NCBI RefSeq assembly: GCF_023278185.1
Contig: NZ_CP066356.1
Span: 1,170,001-1,234,000, forward strand
Direction of reading: 5' to 3'
Length of the DNA stretch: 64,000 nt
From: Bradyrhizobium elkanii USDA 76
Lineage (GTDB): Bacteria > Pseudomonadota > Alphaproteobacteria > Rhizobiales > Xanthobacteraceae
The notes beneath the pieces are model-generated. The model was not told where the DNA came from. It was given only the letters and a program-made list of their open reading frames with translations, and did not search any database. The translations under genes were made by a program, and so were the position numbers. How positions within the stretch are numbered: the first letter of the stretch is position 1; every line of letters begins with the position of its first letter. This document shows, one piece after another, positions 19,653 through 29,960 of this stretch.

Positions 19653-20431
19653 AGCGTTCCCGGGAAGGCGCCGCCATCGAGCAGCAGGTTCTGTCCGGTG
19701 ATGAAACCGGCCTTGGCGCCGCACAGGAATGCGCAGGCATAGCCGAATTCGTCGGGGTGGCCGAAGCGGCCGGCGGGGTTCAGCTTGGCGCGCTCGGCCA
19801 GGACCTGCTCGGCCGAGATGCCGCGCTTCTCGGCCTCGGGCTTTGCGGTGCCGCGCAGGCGGTCGGTCTCGAACGGGCCCGGCAGCAGGCCGTTGATGGT
19901 GACGTTGTTGATCACGGTCTTGCGCGACAGGCCGGCGACAAAGCCGGTGAGGCCGGCGCGGGCGCCGTTCGACAGGCCGAGGATCTCGATCGGTGCCTTC
20001 ACCGCGGCCGAAGTGATGTTGACGATGCGGCCGAACTTGCGCGCCATCATGCCGTCGACGGTGGCCTTGATCAGCTCGATCGGCGTCAGCATGTTGGCGT
20101 CGATCGCCTTGATCCAGTCGTCGCGGGTCCAGTTGCGAAAATCGCCCGGCGGCGGGCCGCCGGCGTTGTTGATCAGGATGTCCGGCTCGGGGCAGGCCTT
20201 GAGCACGGCTTCGCGTCCGGCCGCCGTCGTGATGTCGCCGACGATCTCGGTGACGGTGACGCCGGGGTGGGTTTTGCGGATTTCGTCGGCGGTCTGCTTC
20301 AGCGCCTCGGCGCCGCGCGCCGTCAGGGTGACGTGCACCCCCTCATTGGCGAGCGCGATCGCGCAGGCGCGGCCCAGTCCCTTGCTCGATGCGCAGACGA
20401 TGGCACGGCGGCCTTTGATTCCAAGATCCAC
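19649..20431 (-). CDS. SDR-family protein lacking the Tyr-Lys catalytic pair
   Basis: Short-chain dehydrogenase fold, 260 residues. Cofactor site ASSKGLGRA (about 14-22), NNAG motif at 88-91 and the C-terminal GAFPGTL region are normal. The active site is not: Ser141 is present (NITSAAVKAP), but the Tyr expected 13 residues later is Ser154 and the Lys four further on is Arg158 (SNGAR). A recognised bacterial subgroup shares this change; its chemistry is unclear. Upstream partner of the quinone-oxidoreductase-like gene in a two-gene operon. Confidence 0.82.
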   Translation of the reverse strand: MDLGIKGRRAIVCASSKGLGRACAIALANEGVHVTLTARGAEALKQTADEIRKTHPGVTVTEIVGDITTAAGREAVLKACPEPDILINNAGGPPPGDFRNWTRDDWIKAIDANMLTPIELIKATVDGMMARKFGRIVNITSAAVKAPIEILGLSNGARAGLTGFVAGLSRKTVINNVTINGLLPGPFETDRLRGTAKPEAEKRGISAEQVLAERAKLNPAGRFGHPDEFGYACAFLCGAKAGFITGQNLLLDGGAFPGTL

Positions 20432-20707
20432 GGTTCACTCCCTGTGATGTCGGGTAGGTTTGTAAAGGTTTGATGGCACCAGTCTAGCGAAGCTCGGCGG
20501 CGCCGATAAGGGACGTGCAATGCATAAGTGCATGCCGGGCAGGAACAGGCGGGTGAGCACGTTGGAGCCGGGCGGGAGGCTAAAGCATGATCCGGAAAAG
20601 TGCGAAGCGGTTTTCCCTCGCGACAAACGCGGGACGCGTTTGCGCGGAGATCATGCTTAAACAAAGAGCTAAAGCGCGATGACGATTCAACCTAATCACA
20701 TCGCGCT
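20432..20707. repeat. Intergenic region with two palindromic repeats
   Basis: No gene seen. 20581-20660 runs from TAAAGCATGATCCGGAAAAG to GGAGATCATGCTTAAAC, a common Bradyrhizobium/Rhodopseudomonas intergenic repeat with an inner GACAAACGCGGGACGCGTTT hairpin. 20671-20711 is a second one: TAAAGCGCGATG facing CATCGCGCTTTA. Confidence 0.75.
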
Positions 20708-21223
20708 TTAGATGCGTTGCTCGCGCCGCAGCCGCTCGATCGCCATGGCGGCTTCGGGCGGCAGCGAGCGGAATCCGGCCTGTCCGGCCGCGGAGAACAG
20801 CGGCCGCAATTGCGATCCGTTGAGGAATTGCGGCTGCCTGGCGAGCGGCACCAGCTGATCGAACACCAGCACCAGCGTGGTCACGACGAGACCGACCCTG
20901 ATGGCGCCGAGCAGCGCGCCGCCGAGGCGGTCGCCGATCCCGATCTCCGAGCCGATGGTGTCGTCGAGCATCGTCCGCGCCATCTTTCCGAGGATGACGC
21001 CGATCAGGAGGAAGAGGCCGAACAGCAGCACGCCATTGGGCGGAAACGGCGACGACGTCAGCGTCGCGATGTGGGGCCCGATCATCGCCAGCGCGGCGAC
21101 CGCGAGCGGCATGGCGACGAGATAGGCCAGGATGGTGACCGCGCTGCGCAACAGGCCGGTCGTGAAGCCGGTCACCACCGCGAACACCAATCCGAGGATG
21201 ACGGCAAGGTCGAAGAGGTTCAT
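20708..21223 (-). CDS. CvpA-family membrane protein
   Basis: Inner-membrane protein of 171 residues with about four hydrophobic segments: LAVILGLVFAVVTGFTTGLL, then two near 30-75, and AIRVGLVVTTLVLVFDQL. The motif RTMLDDTIGSEIGIGDRLGG is typical of CvpA/colicin V production proteins. In proteobacteria the family is tied to purF operons or envelope homeostasis, but here no purF is next door. The ATG at 21223 opens directly into the first membrane segment. Confidence 0.8.
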   Translation of the reverse strand: MNLFDLAVILGLVFAVVTGFTTGLLRSAVTILAYLVAMPLAVAALAMIGPHIATLTSSPFPPNGVLLFGLFLLIGVILGKMARTMLDDTIGSEIGIGDRLGGALLGAIRVGLVVTTLVLVFDQLVPLARQPQFLNGSQLRPLFSAAGQAGFRSLPPEAAMAIERLRREQRI

Positions 21224-21334
21224 GGATGAGGAATTCCCTGCCCGAATCTCCCGCGATCCCCTGGTTGATCAAACCTGCTTACATCAGGGACAATTGTCGC
21301 TATCAATCGTCCGCTTCAATCCGGGAACCTGTCG

Positions 21335-22096
21335 ATGTCCGACCTATTCGATGTCAGTAAAGAAATCATCCTCATCACCGGCGCCTCGCAGGGACTCGGG
21401 CGGCAATTCGCCCGCGTGCTGGCGGCGCATGGCGCCGCGGTGGTGCTGGCCGCGCGCCAGACCGCGAAGCTGAAAGGCCTCGAGGAGGAGATCAAGGCCA
21501 AGGGCGGCCGCGCCGCTGCGGTGCAGATGGACGTCGCGGATATCTCCGGCATTGCGAAAACGCTCGACGCCGCCGAAGCCGCGCTCGGTCCGATCACGGT
21601 CCTGATCAACAATGCCGGCATAGCGATCGAGAAACTGTCGACCGAGCAGACCGAGGCGGATTGGGACGCCGTGATCGGCGCGAATCTGAAGGGCGCCTAC
21701 TTCCTCGCCACCGAACTTGCGCGGCGCATGATGGCGCGCAAGCAGCCGGGCAATATCATCAACGTCGCATCCGTGCTCGGACAGGGCGTGCTCAAGGCGG
21801 TGTCGCCCTATGCGATCTCCAAGGCCGGCATGATCCAGGGCACCAAGGCAATGGCGCTGGAGCTCGCCGGCAACAACATCCGCGTCAACGCACTGGCGCC
21901 GGGCTATATCGACACCGAGATGAACCATGATTTCTGGTCGACGCCGGCGGGCGAGCGATTGGCAAAACGGATTCCACAGCGCCGGGTCGGCGCCGAGTCC
22001 GACCTCGACGGCGCGATCATGCTGCTGGCGTCGAACGCCTCGCGCTACATGACCGGGACGGTGGTCACGGTCGATGGCGGGTTTTTGCTGAACTAG
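21335..22096 (+). CDS. SDR-family oxidoreductase (classical)
   Basis: Short-chain dehydrogenase of 253 residues with every classical motif: cofactor site TGASQGLGRQ (about 15-24), NNAG, catalytic Ser in NVASVLGQ, and Tyr-x-x-x-Lys in SPYAISKAGM. C-terminal TGTVVTVDGGFLLN is typical of 3-oxoacyl-ACP-reductase-like members. The substrate is not evident from context. It stands alone on the plus strand and contrasts with the neighbouring SDR that lacks Tyr and Lys. Confidence 0.87.
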   Translation: MSDLFDVSKEIILITGASQGLGRQFARVLAAHGAAVVLAARQTAKLKGLEEEIKAKGGRAAAVQMDVADISGIAKTLDAAEAALGPITVLINNAGIAIEKLSTEQTEADWDAVIGANLKGAYFLATELARRMMARKQPGNIINVASVLGQGVLKAVSPYAISKAGMIQGTKAMALELAGNNIRVNALAPGYIDTEMNHDFWSTPAGERLAKRIPQRRVGAESDLDGAIMLLASNASRYMTGTVVTVDGGFLLN

Positions 22097-22400
22097 CTTT
22101 GCTGTCCGGATGAAGCCACTGTCATCGCCCGGCTTGTGCGCAATTGCGCACATGGACCGGGCGATCCAGTACGCCGCGGCCTCTCGGCTCAAGCACTGCC
22201 GTCTCTGGAATACTGGATCACCCGCATGCGCGGGTGATGACACTGAGCAAGCTGAGGGACGTTTGTACGATTTCGGAATAATGGAAAAATACCACTGAGT
22301 TGCCCGACGAGTCAAGTTGCCGTGTCCGCCGGCAGCCCCGGCTACTGTGCATGGGGTTGTTTTCGATATTTTGCCAGTGCGGCCTTACGACGGCATTTGG
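22097..22400. repeat. Intergenic region with palindromic repeat
   Basis: No gene seen. 22121-22172 pairs TCATCGCCCGGCTTGTGCGC with TGGACCGGGCGATCCAGTA around GCGCAATTGCGC. 22206-22243 has TACTGGATCACCCGCATGCG with GCGGGTGATGACA, so CAGTA/TACTG and CCCGC/GCGGG arms form a larger cruciform. Confidence 0.6.
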
Positions 22401-24008
22401 TTACCCCGCCCGCATCTCCGCCCTGATCATATCCGCCGCCTTCTCGCCGATCATGATGGTCGGTGCATTGGTGTTGCCGCCGATCAAGGTCGGCATGATC
22501 GAGGCGTCGACCACGCGCAGGCCTTCGAGCCCGTGCACGCGCAGCTTCGGATCGACCACCGCGAGCGGATCGGCGGTGCCCATCTTGCAGGTGCCGACCG
22601 GGTGATAGACGGTGTCGACGCGCTCGCGCAGGATGCTGCGGATGTCGTCGTCGGTGCGGACGTTGGATGTGAACACATCCTTCTGCTGCAGGGCGCGCAG
22701 TGCCGGCGCCTCCATCAGCCGCCGTGTGGTCTTGTAGCCCGCCACCATCGATTCGAGATCGTCCTCCTCGCCGAGGAAGTTCGGGTCGATCAGCGGCGCC
22801 TGCATCGGGTCACTGCCGGCCAGCGCGACGCTGCCGCGGCTCTTCGGCCGCAGCAGGCAGACATGGCAGGAAAAGCCGGTGCCGCCGTGGCGCTTGCGGC
22901 CGTGGTCGTCGACCATCGCCATGCCGAAATGCAGCTGGATGTCGGGGATGTCGAGATCGGGCCGCGTCTTCAGGAAGCCGCCGCATTCGGCGAAGTTCGA
23001 GGTGAGGGGACCGCGGCGTTCGCGTCGATACTGCATGATGGCGCGGACGAGCCGCGGCATGCCCTTCAGCGAGATGCCGGCGAAGTTCGGATTGTCCGAC
23101 ATGTAGCCGAAGATGAAGTCCGGATGGTCCTGCAGGTTTTGACCGACGCCGGGCAGATGATGCACGCTGGCGAGGCCGTGCCTGCCGAGCGCTGCGGCGT
23201 CGCCGACGCCCGACAGCATCAACAGCTGCGGCGACTGGAACGCGCCGGAGGCAAGCAGGACTTCGCGCCGCGCGCGGAGTTGCTTTACTTCCTTGCCCTG
23301 CCGGTATTCGACGCCGACCGCGCGCTTGCCCTCGAACAGGATGCGCGTTGCGTGCGCATTGGTCTCGACGCGCAGATTGGTGCGTCTGCCGATATGCGGA
23401 TGCACATAGGCGCGCGCCGCGCTCCAGCGCTCGCCGTTGCGTTGGGTCACCTGGTAGATGCCGAGGCCCTCATGGTCCTCGGCATTGAAATCCTCGCGGA
23501 TGCGGAATTGCGCCTCCTGCGCCGCCTGCAGGAAGGTCTGCTGGATCGGATTGCCGGAGCGCAGCTTGTTGACGGCGAGCGGGCCGCCCTTGCCGTGATA
23601 CTCGCCGTCGAAATCGGAATTGTCTTCCGAGCGCTTGAAATAGGGCAGCACGTCGGCGAACGCCCAGCCGGTATTGCCGAGCGCGGCCCAGTGGTCGTAG
23701 TCGGCGCGATGGCCGCGGATGTAGACCATGGCGTTGATCGCCGAGGAGCCGCCGAGCCCCTTGCCGCGTGGCTGGTAGCCGATGCGGCCGTTAAGCCCCT
23801 TCTGCGGCACGGTGTTGAAGGCCCAGTTGTTGACGGTGCCCGCGACCATCAGCACCAGCGCGCCGGGCGTGGTGACGACCCAATTGTCGTTGGTGCCGCC
23901 GGCATCGAGCAGCGCCACCGACGTCGCCGCATCCTCCGACAGCCGCCCCGCCACCGCGCAGCCGCCGGAGCCTGCGCCCACCACCACGAAATCGAATGTG
24001 TCAGTCAC
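22401..24008 (-). CDS. GMC-family FAD-dependent oxidoreductase (choline dehydrogenase-like)
   Basis: Flavoenzyme of about 535 residues oxidising an alcohol. The FAD site is FVVVGAGSGGCAVAGRL at the N-terminus; GMC signature 1 is GKGLGGSSAINAMVYIRGH and signature 2 is GAFQSPQLLMLSGVG. The catalytic His is in VYHPVGTCKMG, and an Asn appears late in GGNTNAPTIMIGEKAAD. I start at the GTG at 24008, which follows CAGGGGG; an ATG 18 bases earlier lacks a ribosome site. The upstream aldehyde dehydrogenase on the same strand suggests the pair oxidises an alcohol to an acid. Confidence 0.87.
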   Translation of the reverse strand: MTDTFDFVVVGAGSGGCAVAGRLSEDAATSVALLDAGGTNDNWVVTTPGALVLMVAGTVNNWAFNTVPQKGLNGRIGYQPRGKGLGGSSAINAMVYIRGHRADYDHWAALGNTGWAFADVLPYFKRSEDNSDFDGEYHGKGGPLAVNKLRSGNPIQQTFLQAAQEAQFRIREDFNAEDHEGLGIYQVTQRNGERWSAARAYVHPHIGRRTNLRVETNAHATRILFEGKRAVGVEYRQGKEVKQLRARREVLLASGAFQSPQLLMLSGVGDAAALGRHGLASVHHLPGVGQNLQDHPDFIFGYMSDNPNFAGISLKGMPRLVRAIMQYRRERRGPLTSNFAECGGFLKTRPDLDIPDIQLHFGMAMVDDHGRKRHGGTGFSCHVCLLRPKSRGSVALAGSDPMQAPLIDPNFLGEEDDLESMVAGYKTTRRLMEAPALRALQQKDVFTSNVRTDDDIRSILRERVDTVYHPVGTCKMGTADPLAVVDPKLRVHGLEGLRVVDASIMPTLIGGNTNAPTIMIGEKAADMIRAEMRAG

Positions 24009-24058
24009 GTTTCCCCCTGCCTTCATTATCGTCGGTCATTGCGAGCACGGCGTGATTC

Positions 24059-25492
24059 TTACGACAACAACCGCATCAGCTTCTCCAGCCGCGCGACCTT
24101 CGCGCCATAGGGCGGATAGAGATCGGCAAGCCGGTTGAAGCGCGAGCGGTAGAACACCGGCTTGAACTTGGTCAGCGTCTTGAATCCCCACTCGCCGTGA
24201 TAGGCGCCGGTGCCGGAGGCGCCGACGCCGCCCATCGGCTGATAGGCCTGCGCGAAGTGGAACAGGCAGTCGTTGACGGTGACGCCGCCGGACACCGTGC
24301 GCGCCAGCACCGCATCGCGGGCGGCGCTGTCGGTGCCGAACCAGTACAGCGCCAGCGGGCGATCGCGGCCGTTGACGAAGGCGATCGCCTCCGCCGCATC
24401 GCGCATGCCGATGACCGGCAACAGCGGCCCGAAGATCTCCTCCTGCATCACCGTCATGTCCGGCGTCGCGTCGGCGATCACGGTCGGCGGAAATTTGCGC
24501 CTCGCCTTCCACTCGCGGTCGTTCGATGCTGCCGGCTGCATGATGATCGCGCCTTTCGCGGCGGCGTCGGCGACCAGCCGCTCGAGCCGTGCATAGTGCC
24601 GGTCCGAGACGATCGACGTGTAATCGGCGTTATTGGGATCGGTACCGAACATATGCTGCATGTGACCCTGCAGCCGCATCGCGAAGGGCTGCACCGCGGC
24701 CTGCGGCACCAGCGCGTAATCGGGCGCGATGCAGGTCTGGCCGGCATTGAGCAGCTTGCCATAGGCGATGCGCTGCGCGGCTTCGTCGATATCGGCGGAG
24801 CCGTCGACGATCACGGGCGATTTGCCGCCGAGCTCGAGCGTCACCGGCGTCAAATTGCGGGCGGCGGCTTCGGCCACCAGCCGGCCGACGCGGGTCGAGC
24901 CGGTGAAGATCAGATGATCGAACGGCAACGCGGCAAACGTCCTTGCGATTTCGTCGTCGATATCGGTGACCGCGAGCTCGGTGACGTCGAATTTCTTGGC
25001 GATCGCCTCGGTCAGCAGCTCGGCGAAGCGCGGCACCAGCTCGCTCGGCTTGATGATGGCGCGGTTGCCGGCCGCGATCGCGGCGACTGCGGGCGCCAGG
25101 GTCAGCTGCAGCGGATAATTCCACGGCGCGATGATGCCGACCACGCCGAGCGGCTGCGGCACCAGCCGGTTCCTGGCCGGCGCGAACGGCACCGCGGTCG
25201 GGACCTTTCGCGGCGTCATCCAGCCCTTGAGATGCCTGGCCGCGTGCTTGATTTCGCCGAGCACCAGCAGGGTCTCGGCAATCGCGGTCTCGACGGTGGA
25301 GCGGTGGCCGAAATCGGCCGAGATCGCCGCCTCGAATCGCGCCTCATTCTCGGTCACCGCGGCGCGCAGGCGGCGCAGCCGGTCGAGCCGTGCCTGCAAT
25401 GTCGGCGCCGGCTCGCTGCGCGACAGCTCGAACTGGCGATGAAAGGCCTCCTCAAGCGCATGCAGCCCCGGACTCTTCAACGGCCGGTCCAT
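24059..25492 (-). CDS. Coniferyl-aldehyde-dehydrogenase-like aldehyde dehydrogenase
   Basis: NAD(P)-dependent aldehyde dehydrogenase, 477 residues. Cofactor/Asn motif IAPWNYPLQLTLAP, GSTRVG, active-site Glu in LELGGKSPVIVDG and catalytic Cys in NAGQTCIAPDY. The short C-terminus (GEWGFKTLTKFKPVFYRSRF, lost extra tail) fits the CalB/ALDH3-like subgroup acting on aromatic or medium-chain aldehydes. It lies 50 bases before the GMC oxidoreductase gene; together they could form an alcohol-to-acid pathway, perhaps for lignin-type aromatics. Confidence 0.85.
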   Translation of the reverse strand: MDRPLKSPGLHALEEAFHRQFELSRSEPAPTLQARLDRLRRLRAAVTENEARFEAAISADFGHRSTVETAIAETLLVLGEIKHAARHLKGWMTPRKVPTAVPFAPARNRLVPQPLGVVGIIAPWNYPLQLTLAPAVAAIAAGNRAIIKPSELVPRFAELLTEAIAKKFDVTELAVTDIDDEIARTFAALPFDHLIFTGSTRVGRLVAEAAARNLTPVTLELGGKSPVIVDGSADIDEAAQRIAYGKLLNAGQTCIAPDYALVPQAAVQPFAMRLQGHMQHMFGTDPNNADYTSIVSDRHYARLERLVADAAAKGAIIMQPAASNDREWKARRKFPPTVIADATPDMTVMQEEIFGPLLPVIGMRDAAEAIAFVNGRDRPLALYWFGTDSAARDAVLARTVSGGVTVNDCLFHFAQAYQPMGGVGASGTGAYHGEWGFKTLTKFKPVFYRSRFNRLADLYPPYGAKVARLEKLMRLLS

Positions 25493-25809
25493 GGCATTTC
25501 CCCCTCGGATGACGTGTTCTTGACGGATTTGTTGCGCGCCAAGCTCCGCTTTTGCGCGCGGTCTGGCAAGGCCCGGTTCCCGGCGGTAAATCCTGCCGGC
25601 AAAGCCGGCGATCTCGACGTCACAAAATCCTCAAAAACCCGCATCCGGGGCTTTCCAAACCGGCCTCACGTTGATACATACGCCCCGCACCCGACGGCTT
25701 CGGCCCGGGTCGCCTTCTCAGGAAGCCCCCGGACGGATCGATCGGCGCCGTTGAAAAGCGTTGGCCGGCCGGCTCGGGCACCCTTTCTGCAAGGCATGCA
25801 ACGGTTTAA
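25493..25809. other. Intergenic region before the tRNA gene
   Basis: No gene seen. It holds the promoter region for the tRNA and the outward-facing start of the aldehyde dehydrogenase gene. Pieces such as CACGTTGATACATACGCCCC at 25668-25687 could include a promoter, but no confident -35/-10 pair is visible. Confidence 0.4.
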
Positions 25810-27501
<1,692 letters not shown>

Positions 27502-27513
27502 GAGGCGACCTCC

Positions 27514-27708
27514 TTACTCCGGAAGGTGGTCTTGCGTCCGGCTATCAGTTTCGGCTCGAACGAAGTCCCGCGCGGCCTGTCGCGCCAGCAGTCGGACCAA
27601 ATTGACGAGGCGTGGATCGGGTTTTGATGACGCAAGTGCAACCGGTTCGCGGGTCGCGTCGGCGACCACAAGAAGCTGTTCGGCTGTTGTACGTCTGGGT
27701 CGCGCCAC
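27514..27708 (-). CDS. Small conserved protein coupled to the recombinase
   Basis: A 64-residue basic/helical protein (ARPRRTTAEQLLVVADAT, then LVNLVRLLARQAARDFVRAE). It begins with GTG preceded by AAGGA and its stop codon TAA lies inside the ribosome site of the recombinase gene 12 bases downstream. Similar short ORFs sit before large serine recombinases in rhizobia, so it may be a directionality or accessory factor. That role is inference. Confidence 0.55.
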   Translation of the reverse strand: MARPRRTTAEQLLVVADATREPVALASSKPDPRLVNLVRLLARQAARDFVRAETDSRTQDHLPE

Positions 27709-28003
27709 GATCGCGTCCTTGTCCTAGCGCGGAATAACCCGCTTCGCGACAATGATGCCCAGCAACAGCGCGTCGCCAAGGTAAAAATATATTGTAAGTC
27801 AATGGCTTGTGGTGCATCGGAGCGGATGCTGGCGGGTAGCAGCGCAGCGGCGGGACGCGGGTCGACCGTCGTCGTAGCCATAATATTTTTGTGATTGCCC
27901 CCCTTGGAAGAGGGGCGTCTTGTCATGGTGGCACCCCCGCGCGGCACCCATGCCTTGGAGGGGCCCTCTTCATTTGGCGAGACCGATAACAGTTCCACCA
28001 GCC
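27709..28003. other. Intergenic region, AT-rich in part
   Basis: No gene seen. It includes AAAAATATATTGTAAGTC (27782-27799) and GCCATAATATTTTTGTGATT (27878-27897), AT-rich blocks that could be promoters for the leftward recombinase pair. Confidence 0.4.
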
Positions 28004-28042
28004 TTGCACTCCAAAGAAAATGCGGTTATATATCTGGATATA
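28004..28042 (+). promoter_or_regulatory. Promoter and operator of the toxin-antitoxin operon
   Basis: A sigma-70-like promoter TTGCAC (28004-28009), 17-base spacer, TATATA (28027-28032). Overlapping the -10 is the inverted repeat TATATC-TG-GATATA (28029-28042), 15 bases before the antitoxin start. This fits autorepression by the antitoxin-toxin complex. Confidence 0.6.
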
Positions 28043-28057
28043 GCACGGAGGGACGCG

Positions 28058-28360
28058 ATGAGCAACAGTGCGCAGAAGAGAGCCCTCGAGAATTATCGGT
28101 CCCGCCTGACTAAGCGTGGCATCGCGCGGTTCGAGATCCAGGCGCTCGACGCCGACCGCGATCTGCTTCGATCCCTTGCCCGGAAATTGACGGAGGACGG
28201 TCCGGAAGCCGGGCAGCTTCGCCGGACCATACGGCAGGCAGTGGCGGGTGAGCCTCCGAAAGCGGGCGGTATTCTCGCCGCGCTGCGTCGCTCACCTATG
28301 GTCGGCGCGGATCTCGACCTCAGCCGTCCGCGAGAAGAGGGGCGTGAGGTCGATCTGTGA
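28058..28360 (+). CDS. vapB: Antitoxin of a VapBC-type module
   Basis: Antitoxin of 100 residues. The start is fixed by GGAGGG 5 bases upstream. The N-terminal half (RALENYRSRLTKRGIARFEI) is probably the DNA-binding part, and the C-terminus (GILAALRRSPMVGADLDLSR, PREEGREVDL) the toxin-binding tail. Its stop overlaps the toxin start. It should neutralise the PIN toxin and repress the operon through the palindrome just upstream. The type label comes from context; the fold of the N-terminus is not certain. Confidence 0.75.
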   Translation: MSNSAQKRALENYRSRLTKRGIARFEIQALDADRDLLRSLARKLTEDGPEAGQLRRTIRQAVAGEPPKAGGILAALRRSPMVGADLDLSRPREEGREVDL

Positions 28361-28806
28361 CGCGCTACCTCCTTGATACCAATATCATCAGCAACATCAT
28401 AAAGCCGGAGCCGTCGGACTCGCTGCTGGCTTGGATGGGTGCTCAGAAAGACGACGACCTCTTCATTGCTTCGCTTACCGTCGCGGAAATCCGCCGAGGC
28501 ATCTTAGAGAAACCGAAGGGCAAGAAGCGCAACAGCCTTGAAACTTGGTTCGCGGACCCCGAAGGTCCGCAGGCGCTGTTCGCTGGCCGCGTCTTATCGT
28601 TCGACGACAAAGCTGGCCTCGTGTGGGCGCGGCTGATGGCCAACGGCAAAGCCAAAGGCCGTTCGCGAAGCGCGCTAGACACAATCATTGCCGCAGTAGC
28701 CGAAGCCAACGAGTGCGTCGTCGTGACCGACAACGAAAAGGACTTCGAGGGCGTTCAGATCATCAACCCGCTCCGTAGCTCTGGGGGCCAGGAAGTAGGC
28801 AGATGA
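28357..28806 (+). CDS. vapC: VapC-type PIN-domain toxin
   Basis: PIN-domain ribonuclease of 149 residues. Acidic active-site residues: LLDTNIISNIIK (Asp about 7), SLTVAEIRRGILEKPKG (Glu), SALDTIIAAVAEA (Asp) and VVTDNEKDFEG (Asp). Family toxins cleave tRNA or rRNA. Translation starts at a GTG overlapping the antitoxin stop (GTGA), giving coupled expression. Located just inside the left edge of the island, where such modules commonly stabilise integrated elements. Confidence 0.88.
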   Translation: MTRYLLDTNIISNIIKPEPSDSLLAWMGAQKDDDLFIASLTVAEIRRGILEKPKGKKRNSLETWFADPEGPQALFAGRVLSFDDKAGLVWARLMANGKAKGRSRSALDTIIAAVAEANECVVVTDNEKDFEGVQIINPLRSSGGQEVGR

Positions 28807-28819
28807 CGATAGCTCGAAA

Positions 28820-29466
28820 TGACGTCGCCTCGGCTTCACGGAGGTGAGATCGCGGCGCTGGTCAGTTATGCCGAGGGCTCCGTCACCAGCAAATACATCC
28901 ACTCGCTCGACAAGGCCCGGATCACGGCGGCGGACACGATCACCGACCGCCTGCTGACCGAACTCACGGCGCAGCGGACGCTGGCGCTGCGCGACAAGCT
29001 CGCGATCACGCCTTCGATCGCCTTCCGATCGGTGCTGCACAAATTCTGCCTCGACGTCTCCTCCCGCTATTCCTCCTACGGACGGCGATGGAGGTCTCGG
29101 TGCGCAATGCCACCTTTCCGGTGCAGCCGCAGGGCTGAAGGACACGCCGGCGGCCAAGGCGATCAACGCGCGCCACAAGACATGGGAGGGGCGCCTGCCG
29201 AAAGACAAGGCCGATCTCTGGGACTGGCTCACCGCTCTGACGGGCGAGGAGCCGGCGCTCTTAGCGCACTGCGCCTCACTCGGCGTCAACGCGCTCCACG
29301 AGAAGGCGATCGCTACGGCGGCGGCGCCACCCCGCACACCGCTCGGGCGCGAACCGGACACCGCCACGTCGAGGTCAACGGCCCGCGATGTGATCGGCCT
29401 CAGTGATCCGCTGCTCGATAACCTGGCAACGCTTGTCTCAACGTTCGAGGAGCGTGCGCCTGCCTG
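28820..29466 (+). pseudogene. Chimeric relic: tyrosine-integrase tail fused to ParB-like C-terminus
   Basis: The first part (HGGEIAALVSYAEGSVTSKY, IHSLDKARITAADTI) is the C-terminal end of a tyrosine integrase. At about 28940 it joins TDRLLTELTAQRTLALRDKL, which matches the ParB-like protein at 62556 (DRLLTELTAERTLVLRDKLA). The ParB part continues with two frame changes near 29085 and 29145: MEVSVRNATFPVQPQG, then KDTPAAKAINARHKTWEGRL and WDWLTALTGEEPALLAHCA, and ends SDPLLDNLATLVSTFEER. No start of its own is needed; it is a deletion product that has since decayed. Confidence 0.75.
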
Positions 29467-29960
29467 AGCGCAGTGCCGCCTAGCCTCACGGCTTGCCGCA
29501 AGGAATCATAATCGGTTTCCAAGGCGCGGACGCTTCTCTCGAGGAGATTCATGGTTTCCAAGACCTACGACCACAAGGGGGCAACGCATCGCCTTCGGCC
29601 TCGTTTGTGGCCGCCACGACGCCTCCTTCAAGAAATTCGATGATGAGGCTTTCAGGTTCTGACTACATATCCCCTTCTGATCGAGGAATTTGATCAAACC
29701 GACCAAGGTGGCTTTCTGCGTGAGAAGCAGCGCGAACAGCTTCGCTGTCCAATTTTCGCGCCGATCTTGACCCCGATCCCATGTAGCAACGGCGGGAAGG
29801 TTTCTCTACCGGGCCAGGCGATTGGCTCTGGGCTGCCAGGCTGTGAGCCAGAGCGTGATGACTATTATGGGCGTCGACGAACGGGTGGAGGCGCTGATAC
29901 GACGAACACTTCGGTCAGCAGCAACCCACACAGCTTATCATTGACAAGACTGCTACCGCA
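29467..29960. other. Region without recognised gene
   Basis: About 490 bp between the relic and the HTH gene. Only short open frames are present, with no start supported by a ribosome site and no motif I know. It is lower in GC than the backbone and reads as decayed sequence. Confidence 0.4.

Noticed and set aside
22317..24110. Plus-strand open frame of 597 codons across the GMC oxidoreductase
   Set aside because: Pure antisense shadow of a gene with all GMC motifs.
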